Source: Metabacillus malikii (lineage in GTDB: Bacteria > Bacillota > Bacilli > Bacillales > Bacillaceae). Taken from it: a stretch of DNA of 64,000 bases. Positions within the stretch are counted from its first letter, which is position 1. Each line of letters begins with the position of its first letter. The notes under the pieces were generated by a model. It was given only the letters and a program-made list of their open reading frames with translations, had not been told where the DNA came from and searched no databases. The stretch is from the NCBI RefSeq assembly GCF_030813355.1, contig NZ_JAUSUD010000018.1:35519-99518 (forward strand), read 5' to 3'. Both the position numbers and the translations under genes were made by a program. Positions 18,196-28,172 of this stretch are shown one piece after another.

Positions 18196-18765
18196 TTATA
18201 AAGGAGGATTCGAATAACATCTCCTACAAACAGGATAATAAGACTCATTGCCACCAATCTTTATTTGTTCACCTGTATACACTGGTTTTCCATTTTCAAC
18301 TCTAAGTGCCATTATCGCCTTGCGTTCACAAAACCAACAAATCGTTTTCATTTCCTCAATTTTATCAGCATATAAAAGCATGTATTTACTGCCTTCAAAA
18401 AGTTCATTTTGAAAATCATTTTTCAGTCCGAATCCCATAACAGGAATATCCAATTCATCGACAATTTTTGCGAGTTGTAATATATGCTCTTTATTTAAAA
18501 ACTGACATTCATCTACTAAAATACAGGCAGGTTTAAATTCATTAATTTTCACGATTTCATATATATTCGTCTCTTCATGAATCGGTATCGCTTCTCTTCT
18601 TAGTCCAATTCTTGAAGACACAATACCGACCTCATCACGAGTATCAACAGCTGATGTAAAGATTAATACATGTTTATTTTGCTCTTCATAGTTATGGGCA
18701 ACTTTAAGGATTTCAATTGATTTCCCACTGTTCATTGCACCGTATTTAAAGAATAACTGTGCCAA
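18196..18765 (-). CDS. tdk: Thymidine kinase
   Basis: Phosphorylates thymidine (and deoxyuridine) with ATP in pyrimidine salvage. The 189-residue protein is type II thymidine kinase: P-loop GAMNSGKS (residues 9-16), Walker B with catalytic Glu region LVDECQFL, lasso-domain zinc ligands CWFC and CRRC, and substrate loop [10 protein letters not shown]. The start is a TTG codon at 18765, placed by AAGGAG nine bases upstream and by homology (MAQLFFKYG). In B. subtilis tdk directly precedes rpmE; here a copper operon and a repeat array separate them. Confidence 0.95.
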   Translation of the reverse strand: MAQLFFKYGAMNSGKSIEILKVAHNYEEQNKHVLIFTSAVDTRDEVGIVSSRIGLRREAIPIHEETNIYEIVKINEFKPACILVDECQFLNKEHILQLAKIVDELDIPVMGFGLKNDFQNELFEGSKYMLLYADKIEEMKTICWFCERKAIMALRVENGKPVYTGEQIKIGGNESYYPVCRRCYSNPPL

Positions 18766-19102
18766 TTACCTCTACTCCTTACCTAATGTTTAACAGAAAA
18801 CACATTTCTTTATTATAGATGGTATCAGTTGAAAATTATAGTCTAAATACAGATTCTCTAGTATTTACTATTATTAATTAGTGGCCAATGAGATCAAAAA
18901 ATTGATGCATAATTATGTAGTCTTCGCTATTTTTCCTAATGTAAAAAGGAGCTACTATATAAATAGTAACCCCTAGCTTCTCGATGTTTATTCTCCAATT
19001 AATATGAAGACAATTACGATATATTCTGTTTTACTGTATTCTGACATAGCTTACTAATTACAAGTTTCAAATAATTAGGTTCAATCAATTCTTCTACTAA
19101 TT
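18766..19102. other. Gene-free stretch between tdk and the copper operon
   Basis: About 340 bp of AT-rich sequence. It holds the presumed tdk promoter and the copper-operon terminator at 18948-18973. Nothing else convincing is seen. Confidence 0.5.
18948..18973 (-). terminator. Terminator of the copper operon
   Basis: On the minus strand AGGGGTTACTAT pairs with ATAGTAGCTCCT (two G-U pairs) and is followed by TTTTT, 130 bp past the small ORF behind copA. Confidence 0.6.
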
Positions 19103-19186
19103 CTATCCTATAAGAGCTCCATAGGCATAGTATCCGATGATGACAACTGATAAATATAGAAAGGCTGAAATAATCCACTTTTTCAT
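19103..19186 (-). CDS. 27-residue membrane peptide behind copA
   Basis: A short ORF starting 18 bp after the copA stop, with AAAGGGG eight bases before its ATG. The product is Met-Lys-Lys-Trp then a hydrophobic stretch (ISAFLYLSVVIIGYYAYGAL) ending Ile-Gly, so a single membrane-spanning peptide. Position, spacing and composition suggest a genuine small subunit or copper-handling accessory peptide co-translated with the ATPase. It was found by eye and no family was recognised. A chance ORF of this length is possible, but the ribosome site and strong hydrophobicity argue against it. Confidence 0.5.
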   Translation of the reverse strand: MKKWIISAFLYLSVVIIGYYAYGALIG

Positions 19187-19203
19187 CTAAAGTTCCCCTT
19201 TCA

Positions 19204-21624
19204 TTATCGTTTGATTCTTTGTAATCTAAGAGCATTTAGGACAACTGAGACAGAACTAAAGGCCATGGCTGCTCCTGCTAACCAAGGGGCTAGGAAGCCT
19301 AGTGCGGCGACAGGAATACCAAGTGCATTGTAGGCAAATGCCCAGAACAAGTTTTGTTTAATATTTCGGATCGTTTTCTTGCTCATAAAGATTGCATCAG
19401 CAATGCTATTTAAATCCCCACGAATTAGGGTTATGTCCGCTGCTTCCATCGCAATATCTGTTCCAGTTCCAATTGCCATGCCTATGTCGGCAATTGCTAA
19501 AGCAGGTGCATCATTAATCCCATCTCCAACCATTGCAACGATTTCACCTTGCTGTTGCAGCTTTTTCACTTCCTCTGCCTTTCCTTCTGGGAGGATTTCA
19601 GCAATAACTGTGTTAATACCCGCTTCTTTTGCAATCGCTTTGGCTGTTCTCTCATTATCTCCTGTAATCATGACAACATTTAGATCCATTTCCTTAAGGC
19701 GTTTGACTGCTGCTTTTGATGTATCTTTTATTGTATCTGCAACTGCAACAAGTCCTGCATACTGATTATCAATAGCAACTAGCATTGCAGTCTTCCCTAT
19801 TTCTTCAAGGTTTTCCATTGTACTAAGGGCATGTTCAACCTTAATATGATGCTGCATCATTAATTTCCTTGTACCGATTAGAACAACATGACCCGAAACC
19901 TTTGCAATAATTCCGTAGCCTGGTATCGCGTCAAAATCCTCAACTTCAGTGAGTTTAATATCTTTCTCTTTTATTCCTGCTACAATCGCTTCTGCAAGTG
20001 GGTGTTCAGATTGCTTTTCAGCTGTTCCGACAAGAGTTAAAAATTGATTTTCGTCAATACCCTGCTCAACTAGTACATCTGTTAAAACAGGAGCACCATT
20101 TGTAACTGTCCCTGTTTTATCTAGTAGAATAGTTGTTAACCTGTGCGTTCTTTCAAGATGTTCTCCACCTTTAAACAATACGCCAAATTCTGCAGCTCTT
20201 CCTGAACCGGCCATTATTGATGTTGGCGTTGCTAACCCAAGTGCACATGGGCAGGCAATAACGAGCACCGCAATTAATTTTTCCAGTGCCTCTGCAAAGT
20301 CTCCAGGTACTACCCAAATGAACCAGATGAGGAATGTAACAATTGCAATACCGACTACGATTGGGACAAAGATGCCAGAAATTTGATCAGCTAAACGTTG
20401 AATTGGTGCCTTTGAACCTTGTGCTTCTTCCACTACTTTTATAATTTGAGCTAATGCTGTTTCACGCCCAACTTTTGTTGCCTTTACCTTTAGAAATCCG
20501 TTTTTATTAATTGTCGAACCAATGACTGTATCGCCAACTGTTTTATCAACTGGAACACTTTCACCTGTTAGCATTGATTCGTCAATTGCAGAGCGTCCCT
20601 CAATAATTTCTCCATCTACGGGAACCTTTTCTCCTGGTTTTACTAGAATAATATCTCCAACGATAACATCCTCTAATGCAACCTCTTGCTCGATTCCGTC
20701 ACGGACAATTGTTGCAGTTTTTGCTTGAAGACCCATCAATTTTTTAATCGCCTCAGATGAGCGTCCTTTTGCACGCACTTCAAATAATTTCCCTAAAATA
20801 ATTAACGTAATAAGAACCGCACTCGTCTCATAATACAATTCCACCATATGATGACTTCCATTGCCAATCGAAGCAATAGATAGGTATAAACTATAGAAAT
20901 AAGCAGCCGATGTACCTAACGCAACAAGCACATCCATGTTTGCACTTTTATTTCGTATAGCTTTATAAGCCCCAACATAAAATTGTTTCCCAACAATAAA
21001 TTGGATAGGTGTAGCAAGCGCTAGCTGTACCCAAGGATTCATAAACATCTCGGGCAAGTATATAAATGATGTGAAACGAAAGTGACTAACCATTGCCCAC
21101 AAAAGTGGAATCGATAAAATAAGCGAGAAGAAAAACTTCCCTTGTTGTGTTTCTAGTTCCTTTGCTTTTCTATCTGCACTTTCATCTTTTTGGTTATCTT
21201 TAATTGCTGCTTGATAACCTAGCTTTTCAACACGTTTAATTAAGTCGTTAGTACCTGTTAAAGATGGGTTGTATTCAACTGTTGCACTTTCTAACGCTAA
21301 GTTAACTGATGCTTTTGTTACACCTTCGACTTTATTTAGACCTTTTTCTATTCTAGTCGCACAAGCTGCACATGTCATACCGATAATATCTAACTCTGTC
21401 TTTTCCTCAACGACGCCATAGCCTAAATCGTTGATTTTATTTTTAAAATCTTCTATGTGAACTACATCAGGGTTGTATTTAATCGATGTTCTTTCAAGTG
21501 CGAAGTTTACATTCGCGTCTTCTACACCTTCCACTTTCTTAAGCCCTTTTTCAATTCGAACTGCACACGCAGCACATGTCATTCCTGTTATCGGGAGTAC
21601 TGCTTCTTTAAGGTCCTGCGCCAT
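19204..21624 (-). CDS. copA: Copper-exporting P1B-type ATPase CopA
   Basis: Exports cytosolic Cu(I) using ATP. The 806-residue protein has two N-terminal heavy-metal-associated domains (GMTCAAC at about 14-20 and 84-90), the copper channel motif CPC in [13 protein letters not shown], phosphorylation site DKTGT, the SEHPLAEA nucleotide-binding motif, [14 protein letters not shown], and terminal membrane helices. The start at 21624 (MAQDLK) is preferred because AGGAGG is eight bases upstream; the ATG two codons earlier is only two bases from it. It lies behind copZ, with a CsoR-type palindrome and a small hairpin between them, so copA may also have its own copper-responsive start. Confidence 0.97.
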   Translation of the reverse strand: MAQDLKEAVLPITGMTCAACAVRIEKGLKKVEGVEDANVNFALERTSIKYNPDVVHIEDFKNKINDLGYGVVEEKTELDIIGMTCAACATRIEKGLNKVEGVTKASVNLALESATVEYNPSLTGTNDLIKRVEKLGYQAAIKDNQKDESADRKAKELETQQGKFFFSLILSIPLLWAMVSHFRFTSFIYLPEMFMNPWVQLALATPIQFIVGKQFYVGAYKAIRNKSANMDVLVALGTSAAYFYSLYLSIASIGNGSHHMVELYYETSAVLITLIILGKLFEVRAKGRSSEAIKKLMGLQAKTATIVRDGIEQEVALEDVIVGDIILVKPGEKVPVDGEIIEGRSAIDESMLTGESVPVDKTVGDTVIGSTINKNGFLKVKATKVGRETALAQIIKVVEEAQGSKAPIQRLADQISGIFVPIVVGIAIVTFLIWFIWVVPGDFAEALEKLIAVLVIACPCALGLATPTSIMAGSGRAAEFGVLFKGGEHLERTHRLTTILLDKTGTVTNGAPVLTDVLVEQGIDENQFLTLVGTAEKQSEHPLAEAIVAGIKEKDIKLTEVEDFDAIPGYGIIAKVSGHVVLIGTRKLMMQHHIKVEHALSTMENLEEIGKTAMLVAIDNQYAGLVAVADTIKDTSKAAVKRLKEMDLNVVMITGDNERTAKAIAKEAGINTVIAEILPEGKAEEVKKLQQQGEIVAMVGDGINDAPALAIADIGMAIGTGTDIAMEAADITLIRGDLNSIADAIFMSKKTIRNIKQNLFWAFAYNALGIPVAALGFLAPWLAGAAMAFSSVSVVLNALRLQRIKR

Positions 21625-21638
21625 CTTCATTCCCTCCT

Positions 21639-21655
21639 ATACCCCTTGGTGGTAT
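21639..21655 (-). promoter_or_regulatory. CsoR-type operator upstream of copA
   Basis: Near-palindrome ATACCCCTTGGTGGTAT lies between copZ and the copA ribosome site. It matches the shape of copper-sensing CsoR operators (ATACCCC..GGGGTAT). Its position just before AGGAGG suggests repression of a copA-proximal promoter or a roadblock. It is weaker than the copZ site. Confidence 0.6.
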
Positions 21656-21668
21656 ATATTGCTCCAAA

Positions 21669-21694
21669 GAGAAACGTGCAAAATTAGCACGTTT
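21669..21694. terminator. Hairpin between copZ and copA
   Basis: Perfect stem GAAACGTGC / GCACGTTTC with an AT loop in the copZ-copA gap. It may end part of the copZ transcripts or stabilise the copZ message, giving more chaperone than ATPase. Confidence 0.6.
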
Positions 21695-21717
21695 CAAATT
21701 TTATTTATTGTCATTAC

Positions 21718-21924
21718 TTATACTATTTTATAACCTTGGTCATCAATTGTTTCGATTATCTCATCTAAGGAAATAACTGATGAATCATATACTACATCGA
21801 CTTTTCCTTCAGATAAGTGAACCTTTACTTCTGATACACCTTTTAAATTCCCTACATTTCCCTCTATAGCATTGACACAGTGACCACATGACATTCCACT
21901 TACTGTTACAGTTATTTTTTCCAT
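21718..21924 (-). CDS. copZ: Copper chaperone CopZ
   Basis: A 68-residue heavy-metal-associated domain protein that binds Cu(I) through the CxxC of GMSCGHCVNAIEG (Cys13 and Cys16) and delivers it to CopA. The length and the beta-alpha-beta-beta-alpha-beta pattern are complete. It is the first gene of the copper operon, with a CsoR-type operator and promoter about 90 bp upstream. Confidence 0.95.
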   Translation of the reverse strand: MEKITVTVSGMSCGHCVNAIEGNVGNLKGVSEVKVHLSEGKVDVVYDSSVISLDEIIETIDDQGYKIV

Positions 21925-22007
21925 AGATTATCTCTCCTTTTATTGATAAATCAATTGCAGATTATGTGTTTGATTTATTACGATACCTACGACTTAATCT
22001 TGAATTT

Positions 22008-22037
22008 ATAATACCATACCCCCCTACCCTATGTAAA
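22008..22037 (-). promoter_or_regulatory. copZA promoter with embedded CsoR operator
   Basis: On the minus strand: -35 TTTACA (22032-22037), 18-bp spacer, -10 TATTAT (22008-22013). The spacer is the operator; on the plus strand it reads ACCATACCCCCCTACCCTAT (22013-22032), very close to the known B. subtilis copZA CsoR site. Copper should release CsoR and open the promoter. The csoR gene is not in the window. Confidence 0.8.
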
Positions 22038-22099
22038 GTATTATATAGAGTAGTTTTTCAGATATTACGCTGAATGGGTGTAGCCCCTTTTTCGTATCA

Positions 22100-22201
22100 G
22101 GCCTTTATGAAGTCTCAAGTGTTTTCGGTATAAGCGAGAAAAGCCCCATAAGATTAATAAAGACTAAAATGTTGTCGGTGCATGAGAAAAAGGGTCTACT
22201 A
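22100..22201. repeat. Decayed repeat units on the left flank of array 1
   Basis: Two diverged copies about 50 bp apart share AAGxCTxAAxTGTTxTCGGT and a following GAGAAAAG (first from 22110, second from 22160). A related segment, CATAAGATT followed by AATGTT, recurs on the other side of the array near 23550. These look like eroded members of another repeat of nearly the same period. Confidence 0.5.
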
Positions 22202-23530
22202 TACTACCAATTAGACTCATTTACTGTTTCTACGGGCTATTAGGACTCTGCTATTTTACCGTTAGACTGCTTAATTTGTTTCTACGGGCTATTTGGTCTG
22301 CTATTTTACCGTTAGACTGTTTATTCTGTTTCTATGGGCAATTAGGACTCTGTTATTTTACCGTTAGACTGCTTATTCTGTTTCTATGGGCAATTAGGAC
22401 TCTGTTATTTTACCGTTAGACTGCTTATTCTGTCTCTACGGGCAATTTGGACTCTGCTATTTTACCGTTAGACTGCTTATTTTGTTTCTACGGGCGATTT
22501 GGACTCTGCTATTTTACCGTTAGGCTGCTTATTCTGTTTCTACGGGCTATTAGGACTCTGCTATTTTACCGTTAGACTGCTTAATTTGTTTCTACGGGCA
22601 ATTAGGCTCTGCTATTTTACCGTTAGACTGCTTATTTTGTTTCTACGGGCAATTAGGCTCTGCTATTTTACCGTTAAATTGCTTATTTTGTTTCTACGGG
22701 CAATTAGGACTCTGCTATTTTACCGTTAGACCGCCTATTCTGTTTCTACGGGCTATTAGGAATCTGCTATTTTACCGTTAGACTGTTTATTCTGTTTCTA
22801 TGGGCAATTAGGACTCTGTTATTTTACCGTTAGACTGCTTATTCTGTCTCAACGGGCAATTAGGACTCTGCTATTTTACCGTCAGACTGCTTATTCTGTC
22901 TCAACGGGCAATTAGGAATCTGCTATTTTACCGTCAGACTGCTTATTCTGTCTCAACGGGCAATTAGGAATCTGCTATTTTACCGTTAGACTGCTTAATT
23001 TGTTTCTACGGGCAATTAGGCTCTGCTATTTTACCGTTAGATTGCTTATTTTGTTTCTACGGGCTATTAGGACTCTGCTATTTTACCGTTAGACTGCTCA
23101 TTTTGTTTCTACGGGCAATTAGGAATCTGCTATTTTACCGTTAAATTGCTTATTTTGTTTCTACGGGCTATTAGGACTCTGCTATTTTATCGTTAGGCTG
23201 CTTATTCTGTTTCTACGGGCGATTTGGACTCTGCTATTTTACCGTTAGGCTGCTTATTCTGTTTCTACGGGCTATTAGGACTCTGCTATTTTACCGTTAG
23301 ACTGTTTATTCTGTTTCTACAGGCAATAAAACCTCTGCTATTTTACCGTTAGACTGCTTATTCTGTCTCAACAGGCAATAAAACCTCTGCTATTTTACCG
23401 TTAGACTGCTTATTCTGTCTCAACAGGCAATAAAACCTCTGCTATTTTACCTTTAGACTGCTTATTCTGTCTCAACGGGCAATAAAGGCTCTGCATTTTT
23501 ACCATTAGACTTCTTTTACCGTGCTACAGG
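22202..23530. repeat. Tandem array 1: 26 units of about 52 bp
   Basis: The segment is a direct tandem repeat. The anchor TTTTACCGTTAGAC recurs at 22254, 22304, 22356, 22408, 22460, 22512, 22564 and on to 23496 (25 copies), with a diverged first unit at 22202. Mean spacing is 51.75 bp, almost all steps being exactly 52 and a few 50 or 51. Each unit contains TTTTACCGTTAGACTGC, a TTATTCTGTTTCTACGGG segment, then AATTAGGACTCTGC. Unit variants (for example CAATAAAACCTCTG) are clustered, as expected from local duplication. There is no spacer and no reading frame is kept, so it is neither CRISPR nor coding. It lies between the rpmE terminator and the copZ promoter. Confidence 0.95.
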
Positions 23531-23593
23531 CCTTAAGGCCCTTGCTTCATAAGATTGATGATACGCAATAATGTTAACGCTACATGGTAAAAA

Positions 23594-23618
23594 GGTCTTC
23601 ACGAGTTCGATGAAGACC
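23594..23618. repeat. Single GGTCTTCA hairpin beside array 1, matching the array 2 unit
   Basis: GGTCTTCA and TGAAGACC flank a 9-base loop containing CGAGTTCG. The same GGTCTTCAT...ATGAAG palindrome is the core of every unit of array 2 more than 21 kb away. Confidence 0.7.
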
Positions 23619-23763
23619 CGAAATAATAACGTAGTTTACTTTTACATTTTTGATTGAACTTATGTGTAGTTAGACATATAGAGCTATAGATGATTGCTAA
23701 CTAAACTATGCTTTTTAATGAGATAAAAGATCTCAAAATGTTAGACCATAAAAAAGCATAAAA

Positions 23764-23796
23764 AAACAGGCAAGTGAAGTTCACTTTGCCTGTTTG
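23764..23796. terminator. Terminator of rpmE
   Basis: Stem AAACAGGCAAGTGAA / TTCACTTTGCCTGTTT, an almost perfect inverted repeat just past the rpmE stop, with A- and T-runs on both sides. Confidence 0.85.
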
Positions 23797-23807
23797 GAAA
23801 ATCTTTA

Positions 23808-24020
23808 TTATTGTTGTTGTTGTTTAATGCCGTATTTTTTGTTGAATTTATCTACACGTCCACCTGCATCTGCAAATTTTTGACGTCCAGTGTAGAATGG
23901 ATGGCACTCAGAACAAACCTCAACACGGATCTCTTTGTTAGTAGAACCAGTTTCGAATTCGTTACCACATGCGCATGTCACCATAACTTTATTATAGTTT
24001 GGATGAATACCTGTTTTCAT
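23808..24020 (-). CDS. rpmE: 50S ribosomal protein L31 (zinc-binding form)
   Basis: A 70-residue large-subunit protein. It is the Cys-containing (zinc) type, with ligands Cys16, Cys18, Cys36 and Cys39 in [13 protein letters not shown] and [13 protein letters not shown]. The start MKTGIHP at 24020 is preferred over an ATG three codons earlier because AAGGAG (24030-24035) directly abuts the earlier one and is nine bases from this one. The Gln-rich tail after YGIK is slightly longer than in B. subtilis. It sits downstream of rho, as expected. Confidence 0.95.
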   Translation of the reverse strand: MKTGIHPNYNKVMVTCACGNEFETGSTNKEIRVEVCSECHPFYTGRQKFADAGGRVDKFNKKYGIKQQQQ

Positions 24021-24204
24021 TCTTTTCATCTCCTTCCGCCCTGAATCATCTGAAACAGAGTTAAATATTCTAGAATAAGTTCGTCCATATTGACTTCTCA
24101 ACTCTAGAAAAGCACATGATGAAATTATAACAAGGTCCACTTGTAAAAGCAAGTTGAAGTTATTGATTTATCATGGAAATTAAAGGGATTACCTTGGCAA
24201 GTTT

Positions 24205-25476
24205 TTAGCGGTTTCGAGCTGTTTTCATTTCAGCATCTAAATTACTAAAGAACTCTTCATTTGACTTTGTTTGACGTAGCTTTCTTAAGAACTTTTCAAT
24301 GAAGTCTGGTGTATCAGACATCGATTTACGAATTGCCCATAATTTCTCTAAGTGGTCTTTCGGAATGAGAAGTTCTTCTTTTCTCGTACCAGAACGACGT
24401 ATATCAATTGCTGGGAAGATACGTTTTTCAGCGAGTGAACGGTCAAGGTGGAGCTCCATATTTCCAGTACCTTTGAACTCTTCGTAAATCACATCGTCCA
24501 TTCGAGATCCTGTATCTACTAAAGCAGTTGCTAAAATTGTTAAGCTTCCACCTTCTTCGATATTTCGGGCAGCACCGAAGAAACGTTTCGGACGGTGGAA
24601 TGCAGCTGGGTCAATACCCCCTGATAATGTACGTCCGCTTGGTGGGATAACAAGGTTATATGCACGCGCAAGTCGTGTAATGCTATCCATTAAAATGACA
24701 ACATCTTTTTTATGCTCAACTAGACGCATTGCCCGCTCAAGCACAAGCTCCGCTACTTTAATATGATTTTCTGGTACTTCATCAAATGTTGAACTAACAA
24801 CATCACCTGCAACAGAGCGTTCAATATCCGTTACTTCCTCAGGTCTTTCATCAATTAATAACACGATTAACTCTGCTTCTGGATTATTTTGCGTAATACT
24901 GTTCGCAATTTCTTTTAATAGCATCGTTTTTCCTGCCTTTGGAGGTGCAACGATTAATCCACGTTGTCCAAAACCAACAGGTGCTATTAAATCCATAATT
25001 CGTGTAGATAAATAATTTGGTTTTGTTTCAAGGTAAATTTGTCTATCTGGATAGAGAGGAGTTAATGCTGGGAAGTGAACACGTTCCTTAGCTGTTTCCG
25101 GATCTTCACCATTAACTGCTTCTACATGAAGCAAGCCGTAGTAGCGTTCATTTTCTTTTGGAGGACGAACTTTACCAGATACTTTATCCCCATTTCTTAA
25201 ATCAAAACGTCTTATTTGTGACGCAGAAATATAAATATCCTCAGAGCTAGGTGAATAGTTAATCGGACGTAAGAAGCCAAAACCTTCTGACTGGATGATT
25301 TCTAGTACACCTTCCATGAATAATAAATCCTCTTGCTCGGCATTCGCCTTTAAGATGGCAAAAATTAATTCTTTTTTCGTAAGCTTACTGTAATACGATA
25401 CTTTGTATTGGCGAGCAAGCTCGTACAATTCTTTCAGTTTCATATGTTCTAATGCAGAAATTGAAACCTGACTCAT
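24205..25476 (-). CDS. rho: Transcription termination factor Rho
   Basis: A 423-residue hexameric RNA helicase that terminates transcription. It has an N-terminal Rho-N helical domain (about 5-45), a cold-shock-like RNA-binding domain (55-125, [19 protein letters not shown]), and a RecA-like ATPase with Walker A APPKAGKT, Walker B region [17 protein letters not shown]-loop [12 protein letters not shown] and R-loop. The length matches Bacillus Rho. It lies between murA and rpmE, but glpX, which separates murAB and rho in B. subtilis, is absent. Confidence 0.97.
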   Translation of the reverse strand: MSQVSISALEHMKLKELYELARQYKVSYYSKLTKKELIFAILKANAEQEDLLFMEGVLEIIQSEGFGFLRPINYSPSSEDIYISASQIRRFDLRNGDKVSGKVRPPKENERYYGLLHVEAVNGEDPETAKERVHFPALTPLYPDRQIYLETKPNYLSTRIMDLIAPVGFGQRGLIVAPPKAGKTMLLKEIANSITQNNPEAELIVLLIDERPEEVTDIERSVAGDVVSSTFDEVPENHIKVAELVLERAMRLVEHKKDVVILMDSITRLARAYNLVIPPSGRTLSGGIDPAAFHRPKRFFGAARNIEEGGSLTILATALVDTGSRMDDVIYEEFKGTGNMELHLDRSLAEKRIFPAIDIRRSGTRKEELLIPKDHLEKLWAIRKSMSDTPDFIEKFLRKLRQTKSNEEFFSNLDAEMKTARNR

Positions 25477-26040
25477 AAAAACACCACTCTTTTTATTTTT
25501 CGTTTATTAACTAGTTGTGGCAAGTCATTAGACATTACCCGTTTGCACTAAGAAAGTTAACGCAAACTTCTTGGCTACTAACCTTTATTCACTTTACATC
25601 AATTAAGCGTTTTCCATCTATCGTTTTTCAAATCATGAAGTTATTCTGTTAAACTTGTAGGTTTATGTAGTACCTGAAAATAAGTGGATTTAGCACTCCC
25701 ACTTATATATGGTCGTCATTAACACTAAAACTTAACATCATCTTTAGAAAGAAAACTAGTCAGATAGCAAATAGTTAGATTATAGAGATTTACTATCAGC
25801 TGTACTTAGGAAGATTCTAGTACAATTGGAATCAGAAGGAAAATGAAGGTGAGCTTGAAGTAGTTAATGCATTTTCGCATTCTTTGCAGCACTCTTTATT
25901 TTTACCCTATTTTTCGAATTTAATCAATCTTTTTTGGAAAATCTATTAGAAGTTTGAGGTTTTTTAAAGCTTTCTAAATGTTTTTTATATAGTTATTTAG
26001 TGAATTTCTACATTATAGTTCTCAAATCAGTTTTAAATAT
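25477..26040. other. Gene-free stretch upstream of rho
   Basis: About 560 bp, AT-rich, presumably including the rho leader and promoter. A weak inverted repeat GTTTGC...GCAAAC is at about 25541-25567. No coding sequence is visible, and no remnant of glpX, which occupies this position in B. subtilis. Confidence 0.5.
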
Positions 26041-26066
26041 GAGAAAGCAGGTCTCCCTACTTTCTC
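26041..26066 (-). terminator. Terminator of murA
   Basis: Stem GAGAAAG with CTTTCTC around a short loop directly behind the murA stop. The T-tract is short. Confidence 0.55.
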
Positions 26067-26077
26067 AAAAATATAGC

Positions 26078-27367
26078 TTATGAATTTTGTAATTGTTCAA
26101 TTTCTTTATCTGATAGCTTTTCTCTCCAAATCGTTGCACCTAGGCCTGTTAGCTTTTCCTCAAGCTGACTATAGCCTCTATCAATATGTTCTAAGCCTGT
26201 AATTTCTGTTACTCCGTCAGCCATTAATCCCGCACAGACAAGCGCTGCACCAGCACGTAAATCACTCGCTTTTACTCTGGCACCTTGTAGCTTAGTTGGG
26301 CCTGTTACAATTGCTGAGCGGCCTTCCACTTTAATTGTTGCACCCATTCTTCTTAGCTCATCAATATGTTTAAATCGAGCAGAATAAATTGTATCTGTTA
26401 CAACACTTGTACCCGATGCTTTTGTTAAAAGGGACGTAAATGGTTGCTGTAAGTCCGTTGGGAATCCAGGATATACAAGTGTTTTAATATCTACAGCTTT
26501 CACTTCTTTCTGACCGCCAATGATTAAAATTTGGTCATTGCTCGTTTCAATATGTAAGCCCATTTCTCTTAATTTCGCGATAAGGGATTCAAGATGGAGT
26601 GGAATGACGTTGTCAATCATCACTTCTTTTCCCATTGCTGCTCCCATAATCATATACGTTCCAGCTTCAATTCTGTCTGGAATGATTGAATGACGGCAAC
26701 CATGCAGTTGTTCAACACCATCTATTCGAATAACATCGGTTCCTGCACCTTTAATTTTTGCACCCATACTAGTTAGCAATGTTGCGACATCAATAATTTC
26801 TGGCTCTTTTGCTGCATTTTCAATGATCGTTCGCCCTTTTGCAAGAACAGCAGCAAGCATGATATTAATCGTTGCACCGACACTTACGACGTCTAGATAA
26901 ATTCTTGCGCCTCGTAACTCATCCGCGCGTAAGTAAATCGCTCCTTGCTCGTTTGTTACATGTGCACCTAAAGCTTCGAAGCCTTTTATATGTTGGTCAA
27001 TTGGACGTGGTCCTAAGTGACAGCCTCCAGGCAATCCAATTACTGCCTTTTTGAACCTACCTAGCATTGCTCCCATTAAATAATAGGATGCGCGAAGTTT
27101 TTTTACTTTTCCATTCGGTAAAGGCATGGAAATCATATTTGAAGGATCGACATACATTTCATTATTTTCCAGCGATACTTTACCACCAATCTCTTCTAAT
27201 AAATCGCCCAATATTGAAACATCAGAAATATTAGGTAACCCTTCGATGGTAACTGGTGATTGTGCTAATATTGTTGCTGGTATTAATGCAACAGCACTGT
27301 TTTTTGCTCCGCTAATATTGACTGTACCTTTTAAAAAATCTCCACCGGCTACTTTTAATTTTTCCAT
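26078..27367 (-). CDS. murAB: UDP-GlcNAc 1-carboxyvinyltransferase (MurA2 / MurAB)
   Basis: First committed step of peptidoglycan synthesis: transfer of enolpyruvate from phosphoenolpyruvate to UDP-GlcNAc. The 429-residue protein starts at 27367 ([16 protein letters not shown]) behind AGAAGGGAGA; upstream in-frame Met codons lack a site. The catalytic Cys116 is in [16 protein letters not shown] (fosfomycin target, equivalent to Cys115 of E. coli). [13 protein letters not shown] and [10 protein letters not shown] are conserved substrate loops. Bacilli usually have two paralogues; position next to rho and fbaA identifies this one as MurAB (MurZ). Confidence 0.95.
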   Translation of the reverse strand: MEKLKVAGGDFLKGTVNISGAKNSAVALIPATILAQSPVTIEGLPNISDVSILGDLLEEIGGKVSLENNEMYVDPSNMISMPLPNGKVKKLRASYYLMGAMLGRFKKAVIGLPGGCHLGPRPIDQHIKGFEALGAHVTNEQGAIYLRADELRGARIYLDVVSVGATINIMLAAVLAKGRTIIENAAKEPEIIDVATLLTSMGAKIKGAGTDVIRIDGVEQLHGCRHSIIPDRIEAGTYMIMGAAMGKEVMIDNVIPLHLESLIAKLREMGLHIETSNDQILIIGGQKEVKAVDIKTLVYPGFPTDLQQPFTSLLTKASGTSVVTDTIYSARFKHIDELRRMGATIKVEGRSAIVTGPTKLQGARVKASDLRAGAALVCAGLMADGVTEITGLEHIDRGYSQLEEKLTGLGATIWREKLSDKEIEQLQNS

Positions 27368-28126
27368 GATAGTCTCCCTTCTTATGAAGTTGACTTTCCG
27401 GAACGAACATGGAGGTGTATTATTGCGCATCTAATACGCATTATTCTTCATTAGCCATCATGTTTTCCGAACATTAAGTTACTGTTGTCAACATATTAAA
27501 ATTACTAAAAAAAGCACTGTGTTTTTTACTAAAAGGGTCAGGTAAAGTCATTATTGCGATTACTCCGCTTTATAAACTTACCTTCTCCATATAATTAATT
27601 GTTTATTTCTTTTATTTCCTATTCCATCAAAGTAAATACATCATAACAGGTTGTTAAATAACTTTCTTTTATGTAAGCAATACCCGTTTGTATGTTCTTT
27701 TAATTTAGTTGTCATTTACGCTAGATATAACAATTAGTTATAAACAAACTTATACATTGTTTAACCTAGGCTTGTGTTCTGAAGACAAACACGGTAATGG
27801 AACCATTTAAAAAACTTCGATGATAAATAGGTACTTTATATCTTTAATTTTTTTCATTCTTTCACTTATTATTAAACCATCTATTATGATGGACAACAAT
27901 GTTTTAGGTTAAGAAATCCGATTTTTTCATAATTTAACGGGGATATCTTGTGTTGATGAATAAATTTTTCGCGGAATGTTGTCGGATGATGGATTGGTGA
28001 ATTAATGTAAAAGAATGAGCTTTAAAAATGATATACGAAGACGAACAAGCCTGTACCTGTCCGTCCTCTATTCATATATTCTGGTCAGCTTTGTATTATG
28101 ACAGCGCTTACTATCCTACTTAGAAT
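27368..28126. other. Gene-free stretch between fbaA and murAB
   Basis: About 760 bp with no convincing ORF on either strand. In B. subtilis the transaldolase-like gene fsa (ywjH) occupies this place; no remnant can be recognised by eye. A small quasi-palindrome (AAAAAAGCAC / GTGTTTTTT) is at about 27508-27528. It presumably holds the murAB promoter. Confidence 0.5.
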
Positions 28127-28156
28127 CTAACCGCCTTAGCTAACTAAGGCGGTTAG
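28127..28156 (-). terminator. Terminator of fbaA
   Basis: Perfect 12-bp stem CTAACCGCCTTA / TAAGGCGGTTAG around a 6-base loop, 17 bp past the fbaA stop. The T-tract is poor, but the stem is strong. Confidence 0.75.
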
Positions 28157-28172
28157 GTCCTTACGTTTAGAT

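Noticed and set aside
19014..19235. 73-codon minus-strand frame overlapping the copA end
   Set aside because: It overlaps copA out of frame and covers the better-supported 27-codon ORF; it has no ribosome site.
22499..22729. Open frame of 76 codons inside array 1 giving a Leu/Phe-rich repetitive peptide
   Set aside because: It only reads the 52-bp repeat in its successive frames. There is no ribosome site, and the period is not a multiple of three.
22202..23530. CRISPR array
   Set aside because: Units are contiguous and related along their whole 52 bp. There are no unique spacers and no cas genes in the window.
25541..25567. Riboswitch or autoregulatory hairpin ahead of rho
   Set aside because: Only a six-base inverted repeat is visible, with no conserved riboswitch core and no T-tract.
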